Of a DNA stretch of 37,700 bases, positions 23,782 through 32,897 are shown in pieces. The stretch covers positions 1 through 37,700 of the forward strand of contig JACQQF010000035.1 in assembly GCA_016207095.1 (NCBI GenBank), in the 5' to 3' direction. The DNA comes from Candidatus Methylomirabilota bacterium (GTDB lineage: Bacteria; Methylomirabilota; Methylomirabilia; Methylomirabilales; Methylomirabilaceae). The position numbers were made by a program, and so were the translations under genes. The notes under the pieces are model-generated. The model was not told the DNA's origin. It searched no databases and saw only the letters and a program-made list of their open reading frames with translations. The stretch's first letter is position 1; every line of letters begins with the position of its first letter.

Positions 23782-25245
23782 TCACGACCGCCCTCGCGTC
23801 GCCAAAGAGTGCCGATAGAGCTGCTCGTACTCTCGGGCCGAGCGATCCCAGGTGAAGTTTCCAGCCATGGCATTCGCAACCACCCGACCCCAACGGGCCT
23901 TCTGCGAGAACAGCGCCAACGCCTGCATGATCGACTGCAGAAGGGCGGCTGCGGTCGCCTCGTCGAACTTGAAGCCATTGCCCCGCCCCGTCGCAGGATC
24001 GAAGGTAACGATGGTGTCGTCCAGCCCGCCGGTGGCGCGGACGACAGGAATCGTCCCGTAGGCCAGACTGTACATCTGGTTCAGGCCGCACGGCTCATAT
24101 CGCGACGGCATCAAGAAGAGGTCGGCGCCGGCTTCGATCTGATGTGAGAGAGGAATGTCAAACCCGATCGTGACGCCGAGCTTGGAGGGGTGTTGCGTGG
24201 CAGCCTGAAGGAACGCCGCTTCGAGCGCCTTCTCGCCGCTTCCCAGCAGGACGAGCTGAAGGTTGAGGCTCATCACGTCCACCATGATATCTCGAAGCAG
24301 ATCGAGTCCTTTCTGTCCGGCCAGCCGTGAGACCACGCCGAGAACCGGCACCTCGGCCCTCTCCGGCAGCCGGAATCGTCGCTGGAGGTCTTTCTTGCAC
24401 ACAGCCTTGCCGGAAAGATCGGCGGCAGTATAGCGGGCGGCGATGTGCCGATCGATCGCCGGGTTCCATTCCTCGGGGTCAATCCCGTTTAAGATCCCGA
24501 ATAGATCCCCGCTCCGCTGCCTGAGCACGCCGTCCAGACCATGACCCAGCTCCGGCGTCCGTATCTCCCGACTGTAGCGAGGGCTAACGGTGGTGAGAAG
24601 GTCGGCGAAGAGCAGCCCGCCCTTCAAGAGATTGACCTGGCCGTAGAACTCGATGCCGGCTGGTGTGAACAACTCCCGGTGAAGGCCCAGCCTCGGGAGG
24701 ATCTCCGGCCCGAAAAGTCCCTGATAGCCAAGATTATGTATGGTGAACACCGTGGCGATGCCCTCAAGGAATGGATCGCCTCGAAGCAGTGTTTTCAGAT
24801 ACACAGGGATCAGGGCGGTTTGCCAGTCGTGAACATGCACCACATCGGGCTGGAACCCGAGGGCGCGGCACGCTTCAAGCGTTGCCCGGCAGAACAAGGC
24901 ATATCGCTCCGCATTGTCAGGGTAATCGTCCCCGGAAGGGGCCTGGTACAGGCCGTCGCGGTCGAACGAGCGGTCGTGGCGAACGAAGTAAACCGGCGCC
25001 CCGCTTGAGAGGCGTCCTTCCAGCACGTCCACTTTTTGCGAGCCCACAGCGGCGGGGACCTCTAGCCCTCTCGCCACCTCGCCCAGCCGGTGTCGCTTGA
25101 CGTCCACGGCCCGGTAGAGCGGCATAATCAGCCGAATGTCGTGCACGAGCCGGCTGAGCGCTTGTGGCAGGGCGCCGGCCACGTCGCCGAGCCCGCCGGT
25201 CCTGGCGAACGGCGCGGCCTCGGACGCAGCGAAGAGGATCTTCAT
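23782..25245 (-). CDS. glgA: Glycogen synthase (ADP-glucose type)
   Basis: A 487-residue GT5 glycosyltransferase from the ATG at 25245 (MKILFAASEAAPFARTGGLG). It extends alpha-1,4-glucan from ADP-glucose. Motifs: HVHDWQTALIPVYL, FTIHNLGYQG, a GILNGIDPEEWNPA segment, SRLAGQKGLDLL and the C-terminal PSRYEPCGLNQMYSLAYGT. In the N-terminal substrate loop the usual Lys (KTGGL) is Arg (RTGGL), a conservative change. The frame is open upstream into a repeat element, which is not part of the protein. No other glg gene is in view. Confidence 0.93.
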   Translation of the reverse strand: MKILFAASEAAPFARTGGLGDVAGALPQALSRLVHDIRLIMPLYRAVDVKRHRLGEVARGLEVPAAVGSQKVDVLEGRLSSGAPVYFVRHDRSFDRDGLYQAPSGDDYPDNAERYALFCRATLEACRALGFQPDVVHVHDWQTALIPVYLKTLLRGDPFLEGIATVFTIHNLGYQGLFGPEILPRLGLHRELFTPAGIEFYGQVNLLKGGLLFADLLTTVSPRYSREIRTPELGHGLDGVLRQRSGDLFGILNGIDPEEWNPAIDRHIAARYTAADLSGKAVCKKDLQRRFRLPERAEVPVLGVVSRLAGQKGLDLLRDIMVDVMSLNLQLVLLGSGEKALEAAFLQAATQHPSKLGVTIGFDIPLSHQIEAGADLFLMPSRYEPCGLNQMYSLAYGTIPVVRATGGLDDTIVTFDPATGRGNGFKFDEATAAALLQSIMQALALFSQKARWGRVVANAMAGNFTWDRSAREYEQLYRHSLATRGRS

Positions 25246-25274
25246 CTCAGTGTGTACGCGATCACTTATCCGTG

Positions 25275-25509
25275 CAATTGGGGGCCAGCAACGCGGCTTG
25301 TGCCGTTCCAACTTGTTGCGGTTAATCGCCGCCAGGTGTCCTGCGAAGAACCAGCGCCTTCTTTGGCATCGCCCTTTTTCGCGTAAGTGGTTGGAACGGC
25401 ACTAGGCGAAGCTAATTGGACCGGCACTAATCTCTGATACGTGTCCTGCTAAGAACTGCCGCCTTCCCGAATCCCACCATTTTGGCGTAAATAGTTGGAA
25501 CGGCACGAG
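25275..25509 (-). repeat. Composite of nested elements: A broken by B broken by A
   Basis: Read on the minus strand from 25509: the left part of an A element (to 25427) runs up to its internal TTAG. There a B element begins (25430-25406, AGTGCCGGTCCAATTAG). B is interrupted at its internal CTAG by a complete A element (25405-25297, 109 bp). B then resumes (CCGCGTTGCTGGCCCCC, to about 25275) and breaks off. The remainder of B and of the outer A are missing. The cluster lies between the fhs stop (25514) and the glgA start. Confidence 0.78.
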
Positions 25510-25513
25510 GCGC

Positions 25514-27184
25514 TCAGAACAGCCCTTTGATCTTGCCGCGGGCATCGATGTCGATCGAATCGGCAGCAGGCTGGCGTGGGAGGCCCGGCATGGTGAGGAT
25601 ATCGCCGGTAACCGGGACCAGGAAGCCGGCACCGGCAGAGATCCGGATCTCGCGGACAGTGATGGTGAATCCCTCGGGGCGGCCTAACAGGGTCGGGTCA
25701 TCGGACAGCGACTTCTGAGTCTTGGCCATGCAGATCGGCAGCTCGTTGAGCCCCAGCTTCTCGATCCATTTCAGATGGGTCAGCGCCCTGTCGGTATACT
25801 CGACCTTCTTCGCCCCATAGATCTCCGAGGCGATCAAGAAGATCTTCCTTCTCACGCTCTCTTTCCACTCGTAGAGCGGGCGATACTCGGAGGATTGGTT
25901 GGCCATCATCTTCAGGAGGCGCTCCGCCACCTCGATGCCGCCCTGGCCGCCAAGGGCAAAGACATCGGCCACGGCCGCCTCGAATCCCAGCTCCTCACAC
26001 CGCCTGAGAATCACCTGCAGCTCCGCCTTGGTATCGAAGGCAAACCGGTTGACGGCCACGATGCACGGGATCTTGAACTTTCGCACGCTTTCCAGATGCC
26101 GCTCCAAATTCGGCAGGCCCTTTCTGACCGCATCGGGATTCTGGACCTTCAGATGGCTGAGGGACACCCCGCCGTGCATCTTGAGGGCCCGAACCGTGAC
26201 GACCAGGACGATCCCGTCGGGCTTGAGGCCGCTGTAGGGGCACTTGATGTCGAGGAACTTCTCGCCGCCCAGGTCAAAGCCGAACCCGGCCTCGGTGACA
26301 GCGTACTCCCCCAGTTTCAGGGCCAGCTTGGTTGCCAGGACGGAGTTACAGCCATGGGCGATGTTGCCGAAGGGACCGCCGTGGACAAGGGCAGGCCCGC
26401 CCTCCAGCGTCTGGACCAGGTTCGGATCGAGAGCGTCCTTCAGCAGGACGGCGATCGCCCCGTGACAGCCGAGGTCTCCCACCCGAACCGGCTCCACCTG
26501 GTAGGTGTAGCCGACGAGGATCCTTGCCAGCCGCTCCTTCAGCTCCTTCATGCTTTCCGAGAGGCAGAGGATTGCCATGATCTCGGAGGCAGCGGTGATA
26601 TCGAACCAGGTCTCCCTGGGGATCCCCTGCAACGCGCCGCCCAAGCCCAGGATGACATTCCGCAGCGCCCGGTCGTTGATGTCCACGACCCGCCGCCAGA
26701 GGATGCGGCGGGGATCGATCTTCAGGTGGTTCCAGTGATAGATGTGGTTGTCGATCAGCGCCGCGAGCAGATTGTGGGCCGAGGTGACGGCGTGGATATC
26801 GCCGGTGAAGTGCAGGTTGATATCCTCCATCGGAAGGATCTGGGAATAGCCGCCCCCGGCTGCGCCGCCCTTCATGGCAAACACCGGGCCCATGGACGGT
26901 TCCCGAAGTGCAACGATGGCCTGTTTACCAAGTTGCCGGAGTGCCTGCGAGAGGCCGACGGTGACCGTTGTCTTTCCTTCGCCGGCAGGCGTTGGTGTGA
27001 TCGCGGTCACCAGGATCAGCTTGCCCGTGGGACGATCCTTGAGGGCGGGAAGAAGGCGGTGCGATACCTTGGCCTTGAACCGCCCGTGCGGCTCAACCGC
27101 ATCACCCGGCAGGCCAAGCTCGTCGGCGATCTCCAGGATCGGCCGCTTTTTCGCATCCTGAGCGATGGCGATGTTGGATTTCAT
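25514..27184 (-). CDS. fhs: Formate-tetrahydrofolate ligase
   Basis: A 556-residue enzyme making 10-formyl-THF from formate, THF and ATP. The ATP-binding loop TPTPAGEGKTT lies at 63-73, with downstream family regions MKGGAAGGGYSQ, DINLHFTGDIHAVTSAHNLL, GFDLGGEKFLDIKC, and a C-terminal AGAGFLVPVTGDILTMPGLP. Length is typical. It feeds one-carbon units into purines, serine/glycine and C1 oxidation or fixation. Divergently oriented to the gcdH-like gene. Confidence 0.96.
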   Translation of the reverse strand: MKSNIAIAQDAKKRPILEIADELGLPGDAVEPHGRFKAKVSHRLLPALKDRPTGKLILVTAITPTPAGEGKTTVTVGLSQALRQLGKQAIVALREPSMGPVFAMKGGAAGGGYSQILPMEDINLHFTGDIHAVTSAHNLLAALIDNHIYHWNHLKIDPRRILWRRVVDINDRALRNVILGLGGALQGIPRETWFDITAASEIMAILCLSESMKELKERLARILVGYTYQVEPVRVGDLGCHGAIAVLLKDALDPNLVQTLEGGPALVHGGPFGNIAHGCNSVLATKLALKLGEYAVTEAGFGFDLGGEKFLDIKCPYSGLKPDGIVLVVTVRALKMHGGVSLSHLKVQNPDAVRKGLPNLERHLESVRKFKIPCIVAVNRFAFDTKAELQVILRRCEELGFEAAVADVFALGGQGGIEVAERLLKMMANQSSEYRPLYEWKESVRRKIFLIASEIYGAKKVEYTDRALTHLKWIEKLGLNELPICMAKTQKSLSDDPTLLGRPEGFTITVREIRISAGAGFLVPVTGDILTMPGLPRQPAADSIDIDARGKIKGLF

Positions 27185-27281
27185 CCGGCAACACCTCTCA
27201 AAAGCCCCACCTTTCTATCACTGGCGGCAACCCCCTGTCAACTCGACGCGCCTTTTCCATCCGCCATCATCCCGACGTTTT

Positions 27282-27300
27282 CGCTTGACGGTGTCAAGCG
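27282..27300. promoter_or_regulatory. Perfect palindrome, candidate operator
   Basis: CGCTTGAC-GGT-GTCAAGCG, 8-base arms, in the 183-base gap between divergent fhs and gcdH-like starts. It contains a TTGACG -35-like core. It could be a regulator site for the acyl-CoA dehydrogenase. Confidence 0.4.
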
Positions 27301-27367
27301 TGGCATGGTAACGGTGCTGGCACAGCCTCATGTGTCGTCACGGCGTTGTCTCGCTGGAGGTCTGGCC

Positions 27368-28534
27368 ATGGAGAAATTTCACGGCGTGGACTACTACGAA
27401 ATCGAGGAGCTGCTCACCGAGCAGGAGCGGCTGGTGCGGGACACGGCGCGCACCTTCGTGGACGAGCAGGTCCTCCCCATCATCAGGGCGCATCACCGCG
27501 CCGGCACCTTCCCAACCGATCTGATCTCGAAGATGGGAGCGCTGGGGTTCTTCGGGGCCAACCTGACGGGGTACGGCTGCGCCGGCGTGAGCAACGTCGC
27601 CTACGGCCTGATGATGCAGGAGCTCGAACGGGGCGATTCGGCGATCCGAAGCTGCGCCTCGGTCCAGGGCGCTTTGGTCATGTACCCGATCCAGACCTTT
27701 GGCAGCGAGGCGCAGGGGGACCGATGGCTCCCGGCATTGGCCCGTGGCGAGGCAATCGGCTGCTTTGGCCTCACCGAACCTGACCACGGCTCCGACCCCG
27801 CCGGGATGACGACCAGGGCGATCAGGGTGCGGGATGGCTTCCTCCTGAACGGAGCCAAGCGGTGGATCACCAACGGGACGTTAGCCGACATCGCGGTGAT
27901 CTGGGCCAAGCTCGACGGTGAGGTGCAGGGGTTCTTGGTGGAGCGGGGGACGCCGGGATTCCAGGCGACCGAGATGGAGGGGAAGTTCTCGTTCCGCGCC
28001 TCCGTCACCTCGGAGCTGACCTTCAACGACTGCCTGATCCCCGAAGCGAACCTCCTGGACAAGGCGCACGGGCTGAAGGCACCTCTCATGTGCCTGAACC
28101 AGGCCCGCTATGGGATCGCCTGGGGCGCGGTCGGCGCGGCGATGGCCTGCTATGACGCGGCGCTCCGCTACGCGCTGTCGCGCATCCAGTTCGGCAAGCC
28201 GATCGCGTCGTTCCAGCTCGTCCAGGATAAGCTGGTCACGATGTTGACCGAGCTCACCAAGGCCCAGTTCCTCTGTCTTCGGCTGGGTCGCCTGAAAGAT
28301 GCCGGTCGCCTACAGCACACCCAGGTCTCACTGGCCAAACGGAACAACGTGGCGATCGCCCTCGACATCGCGCGCCTCGCCCGCGACATTCTGGGCGCCT
28401 CCGGGATCGTGGACGACTACCCGGTCATCCGCCACATGCTCAACCTGGAGACGGTCAAGACCTACGAGGGGACCCACGACATCCACACCCTGATCCTCGG
28501 CCGCGACATCACCGGCATCTCGGCACTGGAGTAG
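27368..28534 (+). CDS. gcdH: Acyl-CoA dehydrogenase, glutaryl-CoA dehydrogenase type
   Basis: A 388-residue flavoprotein. Motifs: QELERGDSAIRSCASVQG, CFGLTEPDHGSDP, GAKRWITNG, the YALSRIQFGKPIASFQLVQ segment, and the catalytic Glu367 in [15 protein letters not shown], the glutaryl-CoA dehydrogenase signature. The family oxidises and decarboxylates glutaryl-CoA to crotonyl-CoA, or only dehydrogenates it. GGAGG precedes the ATG by 6 bases. Its last 126 bases are duplicated at 32898-33023, beyond the subtilisin gene. No terminator is seen directly after the stop. Confidence 0.92.
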   Translation: MEKFHGVDYYEIEELLTEQERLVRDTARTFVDEQVLPIIRAHHRAGTFPTDLISKMGALGFFGANLTGYGCAGVSNVAYGLMMQELERGDSAIRSCASVQGALVMYPIQTFGSEAQGDRWLPALARGEAIGCFGLTEPDHGSDPAGMTTRAIRVRDGFLLNGAKRWITNGTLADIAVIWAKLDGEVQGFLVERGTPGFQATEMEGKFSFRASVTSELTFNDCLIPEANLLDKAHGLKAPLMCLNQARYGIAWGAVGAAMACYDAALRYALSRIQFGKPIASFQLVQDKLVTMLTELTKAQFLCLRLGRLKDAGRLQHTQVSLAKRNNVAIALDIARLARDILGASGIVDDYPVIRHMLNLETVKTYEGTHDIHTLILGRDITGISALE

Positions 28535-28628
28535 CACGGCGCAACCGAGCACCTCAACGCCAACTGGCAGGAACATCCCTTTCGGCACATTGAGCAGAAT
28601 GCTTGACGTGACACTGAGGAGGCGTCGA

Positions 28629-31600
28629 ATGGATGGTGTGAATCGATGGCCGGTATGCCTGCTGCTGGTTGGCCTCGTCGTGAGCACCGCGCCGGCCAAG
28701 ACGTTCCAAGAGTCCGAGGCGCCGGCCACCGTCGAGCTTGAGACCGCTGCCGGTTTTCGCCCACTTGCCTTCTCACTCGTACCGACGCTCACCCCGAACG
28801 TCCGGATTACCCTATCCGCTCCGCCTTGGAAGACTGTCGAGGTTCGGTTGGACGATCTCGGTCCAGCGACATCTCCAACCGACATCACTCCGAACTTTCC
28901 GGGGTTGCTGGAAACGGGGAAGGCCGAGGGGATCATATCGGCCGGTGTGGGAAATAATAGGCTCACCATCGTGGTTGACGGGCGTGCCGTCGCCTCGGCC
29001 ACAATGCTGAACTTCGGCGGCGACACGCTGGCCATCCATCCTGAGATCGACTCGGCCGATGTCGAACGGTATGGCAATGTGGAGATCCAGCGGACCACCC
29101 TGCTGCTGATCTTCGAACCCGACGCCACGGAGGTGGCGATCTCGGACTTTCTCCGAACGGAGCGCCTTCTGCCGACCGGTATTCTCATCGATCGTACCCT
29201 GCCATCCAACCCCAAGATCGTCATCGTGGACATCACGCAGAACCAACGGGGCCTGGATGCTGCTGCCCTGGCCCTTACCCTGAGCAGCCCGCTGCCAACG
29301 GCACCGCTCAAGTCTGCCATTCCGAACATCCTTATGTCCTTACACGGTGTGAGCGCAGAGGAGCTACCCGATCGTTTGCTTCGAGGTGCTCCGCCGAACG
29401 ACGGCGAAGGCTACGGAGCGCACCCGGATTTTCGGGGAGGCTTCGATCACAGCCATCCCTTCTTCGGGGGACCCTGGGTGGACGAGTTGGATCTGTCATG
29501 GCCCCACTTTCTGATGGAGACGTTCGCCGCCCACCGCCTGCGTTCGAAGGTCGTGCCGCCGGACACCCGAGTGCCGACCCTCGCCGTTGTGGATACGGGC
29601 TTTGGTAATGGAGGAGTCAATGCTCCAGCGAACCCCGTTTTGAACGATATCCCTCTCGCACGGCTCGGCGGAGTCCATCCGAGGACCAACATGCGGTTCG
29701 AAGGGATCGACCTCGTCCGGATATTCAGAGTCGAATCGAACCTGAGAGCGGTCCTCTCGAACATCGATGACCTGGCCGATGGTGTGCGTGGCGGCCACGG
29801 CACCGCGATGGCTCTGTTCGCGGCGGGCGGAGGGGCAACCATCCTCGGCACCGGGAAGGACGTGAATGTCTTGCCTGTTCGCGTGCCAGGCGTACCGATG
29901 GCGATGGGTCGCGATCCCGCCACGCTGAGCAGCGCGCTGGCCTTCGGCTTAATGGCTGCCGCCACGGTCACGCAACCGCAAGTCGATGTCGTCAATTTCT
30001 CCATGGGGGTCTCCGACGGGATGATCCGCAACTTCTTGGCAGCGCTCGGCCTCCCGCCTGCTCTAAGGGCGGCGCTGGCCGCCTCGTACAGGGGCAACTA
30101 TGTCAGTCTGTTCATGCCGGCCCTGAACCGCCTCAGGTTCAACGACATCATTTTCGTCAATTCCGCCGGCAACGAGAACACCGACACCAACCTCTCCGTC
30201 CCTAAGATTCTGGCCCCTAAACGAGGGCAGCGCGGGACGCCGGTCTTCGATGGGGCCGGTAATCGTCTAGACTACCCGCTCTTCATGGTGGTCTCCGCCA
30301 CGGGGCTCGAACACCTTTTCAAAGGACCTGAGACGGCAACCGACTTTTCAAACTTTGGGTCGAACGTCTCAGTGTCGGCTCCCGGTGAGCGCCTCGTTGG
30401 ACTCGACCGGGATGGACATTTCCGGTCTGTCACGGGCACCTCTGCCGCTGCGGCGTTCGTCTCCGGGCTGGCCGCGGAGCTGATTCAGATCGACGAGGCG
30501 TTGAGGTGCACGCCCGCGGCCGCAGCCAAGAGATTGCGACGGCGCCGGATTGTCGAGGCCATCGAGGGGAGTGCCGACGATTTGGGGACAACCGCGATAG
30601 CCGCTCCTCGCCCGAACAACGATCCGGAAAACGGCCCGGACGGCCGTTTCGGCTACGGACGGATCAATGCCTGGAAGGCAACGCTGACCGTGGTCAACGA
30701 CGGAATGCCGGCGGCGGGCCGGCCGGACGCCGACGGCGACGGGCGCGATGATACTTTCAGGAGCCTGAAGCTTATTGCCGAGCCGGACACGCGCTGGTAC
30801 GGTTTCAAGATCCGGACCCCCGTGCTCGGGGCCACTGCCTGGCTTGACGGCGTCCAGCTTCAGGACCAAGGGGCCCCTGTTCCGAATACCCCGCTGGTCA
30901 CAGCATACGCCGGCGTCAACCCCAATTACGCGCCGGCCGTCCCCGGAGCGGTCATCCCCGTGGGGAACTATAAAGGGGAGTACCTGATGACCTTCAGTAT
31001 CGAGCGGGCCGACCTCTTCGATGCTCAGGGACAGCCGAGGACTCTCAGCCTGAGGGGACCTGGGGCGACGGCGGCCGACGCGCCCTTCTTCAACCTCAGG
31101 CTGGAGCTGGACAAGATGCGGGCCGGTCATGTGCCCGGCGTACGGTTTCACGCCTTCGTGTTCGACATCACCCCAACCGACTTTGGGGACGCCCCCGACT
31201 CGGGCCCGATCGGGCTTCCCACCCTGCTCGTGCGGAGCAACGGCGCCCGACACCTGAACTCCAACCTGGAGTGGTTTGGCGGACGGCGACGGGGCGTTTC
31301 ACTCCGGGTCACCCCCGAGACCAACGCGGCATCCGAGCCGGGTCCGACCGCCCCCGATAGCAGCGTCGATCAGGACGGTGTCCCGAACTTCATCGGCGTC
31401 AACGATCTGGATCGCTTTGACGATGGCGTGATCTTCTATCCGCTGACGTATAGGCCCGGCCAGCCCGGCATGGTGGACTTCAACATCTGCGTTGGCGTGA
31501 GCAACATCGACGGCAGGTACTCCTCCGCACCCGATCGTTCCCTCTACGTGAACGCGTGGATCGATTGGAATACCAACTCCACCTGGGAAGAGGTCAACGG

Positions 31601-32819
31601 CGAACACATCATCGATGGCCTTCAGATAGACCCTTCCCGAAGGTTTGAGATAGTGAGGGAGGGTGTTGCGGGAAGCCAGACCAGAGTGGCAAGGTTGTTT
31701 GAGGATTGGCCCTGTGCCGGTTTCCGGGCTCAGTTTCCCGTCGGCACTATCGGAACCGATCGGCTCTGGGCCAGGTTCCGACTCGACTACGGCGAGGACA
31801 TAGGCCGGAACGATCCCAGACCTCACTTCAGGTCAGACCCTTCCCTGCGAGCCCCGGAGCTGCCTCAGGACACACCCCAGCCCGCTGGGGTCGGAATCGG
31901 GTACACCCGAGGGGCCGCGAGATTCGGTGAAGTAGAGGACTACGTCATCGGAAGCGATTTCGGCGACGCCCCTGATCCCTTTGGGGCAAACCCGCCTGGC
32001 CAGTATCCTACGCTGCTCCGTTCCCAAGGCGCCTATCATCTCGACTTCTCGAAGGAGTGGCTGGGAGTGGACGCGCTACCGATCCCCTCGGCGACTCGGG
32101 AGACCGATGCCAACGACCCTCCCGGCGGAGTGGACCAGGACCCCGTCCCGAATCTCGTCGATCAAGACCGTCTTGATGACGGCGTCCAGTTCCTCGATCC
32201 AATCATCCCTGGGCAACAGGTCAGGATTTACGCCAAGGTGACGAGCACCATTTCCACACGGGGGTTCGAGAACGCCGCCACCCCATTAGCCTCCCAGGGA
32301 AAGGGCCGGTATGATGCCAGAGTCGCCGGCAAGCGACTCTACCTCAGGGGCTGGGCCGATTGGAACGGCAACGGAGTCTGGGAGGCTGGTGAGAAGATCG
32401 TCAGCGCCGCCATCGACCCGGAGACCTTCGGGGGCGACAATGCATACACATTAGGAGAGCCGTTCACCGACACCAACCAAAATGGAGTAAGGGACGGGAA
32501 TGAGCGTTTCACGGACACGGCCGGGGTCGATACCTGCCCTCCGCGGCTTTGCACCTTCACGATCCAGGTGCCAAACCAGATCGCTCCTGCCTTCTACTTC
32601 AGGTTCAGGCTGGATTACGGAGAAAACGGAACAACCGTTGCACTTGAGGCCAACGTCGAGGAGGTCAACCGACTATACGTTGAGGACACGGGTGGCGCGC
32701 TCTTCGGCGAGGTCGAGGACTACTCCAATCGGGTCCCCATTGTGCCCCTGACCCCTCCCGAAGAGCCGTACGTCACGCCACCCGGGCAGACGCCACCATC
32801 GCCAGGACCTGGAGACTAG
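28629..32819 (+). CDS. Large secreted subtilisin-like protease with two GEVED domains
   Basis: A 1396-residue exported protein. The start at 28629 has GAGGAGG 6 bases upstream; the frame continues to a TTG at 28590. A signal peptide (VCLLLVGLVVSTAPA) is followed by an N-terminal region of about 250 residues of beta-rich pro-domain or adhesive character. The S8 catalytic domain has Asp322 (AVVDTGFGN), His390 (GGHGTAMA), oxyanion Asn515 (NSAGNE) and Ser605 (TGTSAAAA). After it come an Asp-rich Ca2+-type loop (DADGDGRDD) and two repeats that begin DFGDAPD (near 851 and 1110) and end GEVEDY (near 1100 and 1360), followed by a Pro-rich tail. It probably acts on the cell surface or in the medium. 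Confidence 0.88.
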   Translation: MDGVNRWPVCLLLVGLVVSTAPAKTFQESEAPATVELETAAGFRPLAFSLVPTLTPNVRITLSAPPWKTVEVRLDDLGPATSPTDITPNFPGLLETGKAEGIISAGVGNNRLTIVVDGRAVASATMLNFGGDTLAIHPEIDSADVERYGNVEIQRTTLLLIFEPDATEVAISDFLRTERLLPTGILIDRTLPSNPKIVIVDITQNQRGLDAAALALTLSSPLPTAPLKSAIPNILMSLHGVSAEELPDRLLRGAPPNDGEGYGAHPDFRGGFDHSHPFFGGPWVDELDLSWPHFLMETFAAHRLRSKVVPPDTRVPTLAVVDTGFGNGGVNAPANPVLNDIPLARLGGVHPRTNMRFEGIDLVRIFRVESNLRAVLSNIDDLADGVRGGHGTAMALFAAGGGATILGTGKDVNVLPVRVPGVPMAMGRDPATLSSALAFGLMAAATVTQPQVDVVNFSMGVSDGMIRNFLAALGLPPALRAALAASYRGNYVSLFMPALNRLRFNDIIFVNSAGNENTDTNLSVPKILAPKRGQRGTPVFDGAGNRLDYPLFMVVSATGLEHLFKGPETATDFSNFGSNVSVSAPGERLVGLDRDGHFRSVTGTSAAAAFVSGLAAELIQIDEALRCTPAAAAKRLRRRRIVEAIEGSADDLGTTAIAAPRPNNDPENGPDGRFGYGRINAWKATLTVVNDGMPAAGRPDADGDGRDDTFRSLKLIAEPDTRWYGFKIRTPVLGATAWLDGVQLQDQGAPVPNTPLVTAYAGVNPNYAPAVPGAVIPVGNYKGEYLMTFSIERADLFDAQGQPRTLSLRGPGATAADAPFFNLRLELDKMRAGHVPGVRFHAFVFDITPTDFGDAPDSGPIGLPTLLVRSNGARHLNSNLEWFGGRRRGVSLRVTPETNAASEPGPTAPDSSVDQDGVPNFIGVNDLDRFDDGVIFYPLTYRPGQPGMVDFNICVGVSNIDGRYSSAPDRSLYVNAWIDWNTNSTWEEVNGEHIIDGLQIDPSRRFEIVREGVAGSQTRVARLFEDWPCAGFRAQFPVGTIGTDRLWARFRLDYGEDIGRNDPRPHFRSDPSLRAPELPQDTPQPAGVGIGYTRGAARFGEVEDYVIGSDFGDAPDPFGANPPGQYPTLLRSQGAYHLDFSKEWLGVDALPIPSATRETDANDPPGGVDQDPVPNLVDQDRLDDGVQFLDPIIPGQQVRIYAKVTSTISTRGFENAATPLASQGKGRYDARVAGKRLYLRGWADWNGNGVWEAGEKIVSAAIDPETFGGDNAYTLGEPFTDTNQNGVRDGNERFTDTAGVDTCPPRLCTFTIQVPNQIAPAFYFRFRLDYGENGTTVALEANVEEVNRLYVEDTGGALFGEVEDYSNRVPIVPLTPPEEPYVTPPGQTPPSPGPGD

Positions 32820-32897
32820 TCGGCATCCTCTCGCTTCATGATCTGCCGGAAACGCGGCACATGGTGTGCGTTATCATTACGTGCGACCACTGGGGGA

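Noticed and set aside
25775-28534. A 919-codon open frame on the plus strand
   Set aside because: Its first 530 codons are the antisense of fhs and only the end is the acyl-CoA dehydrogenase frame; the true gene starts at 27368 behind GGAGG.
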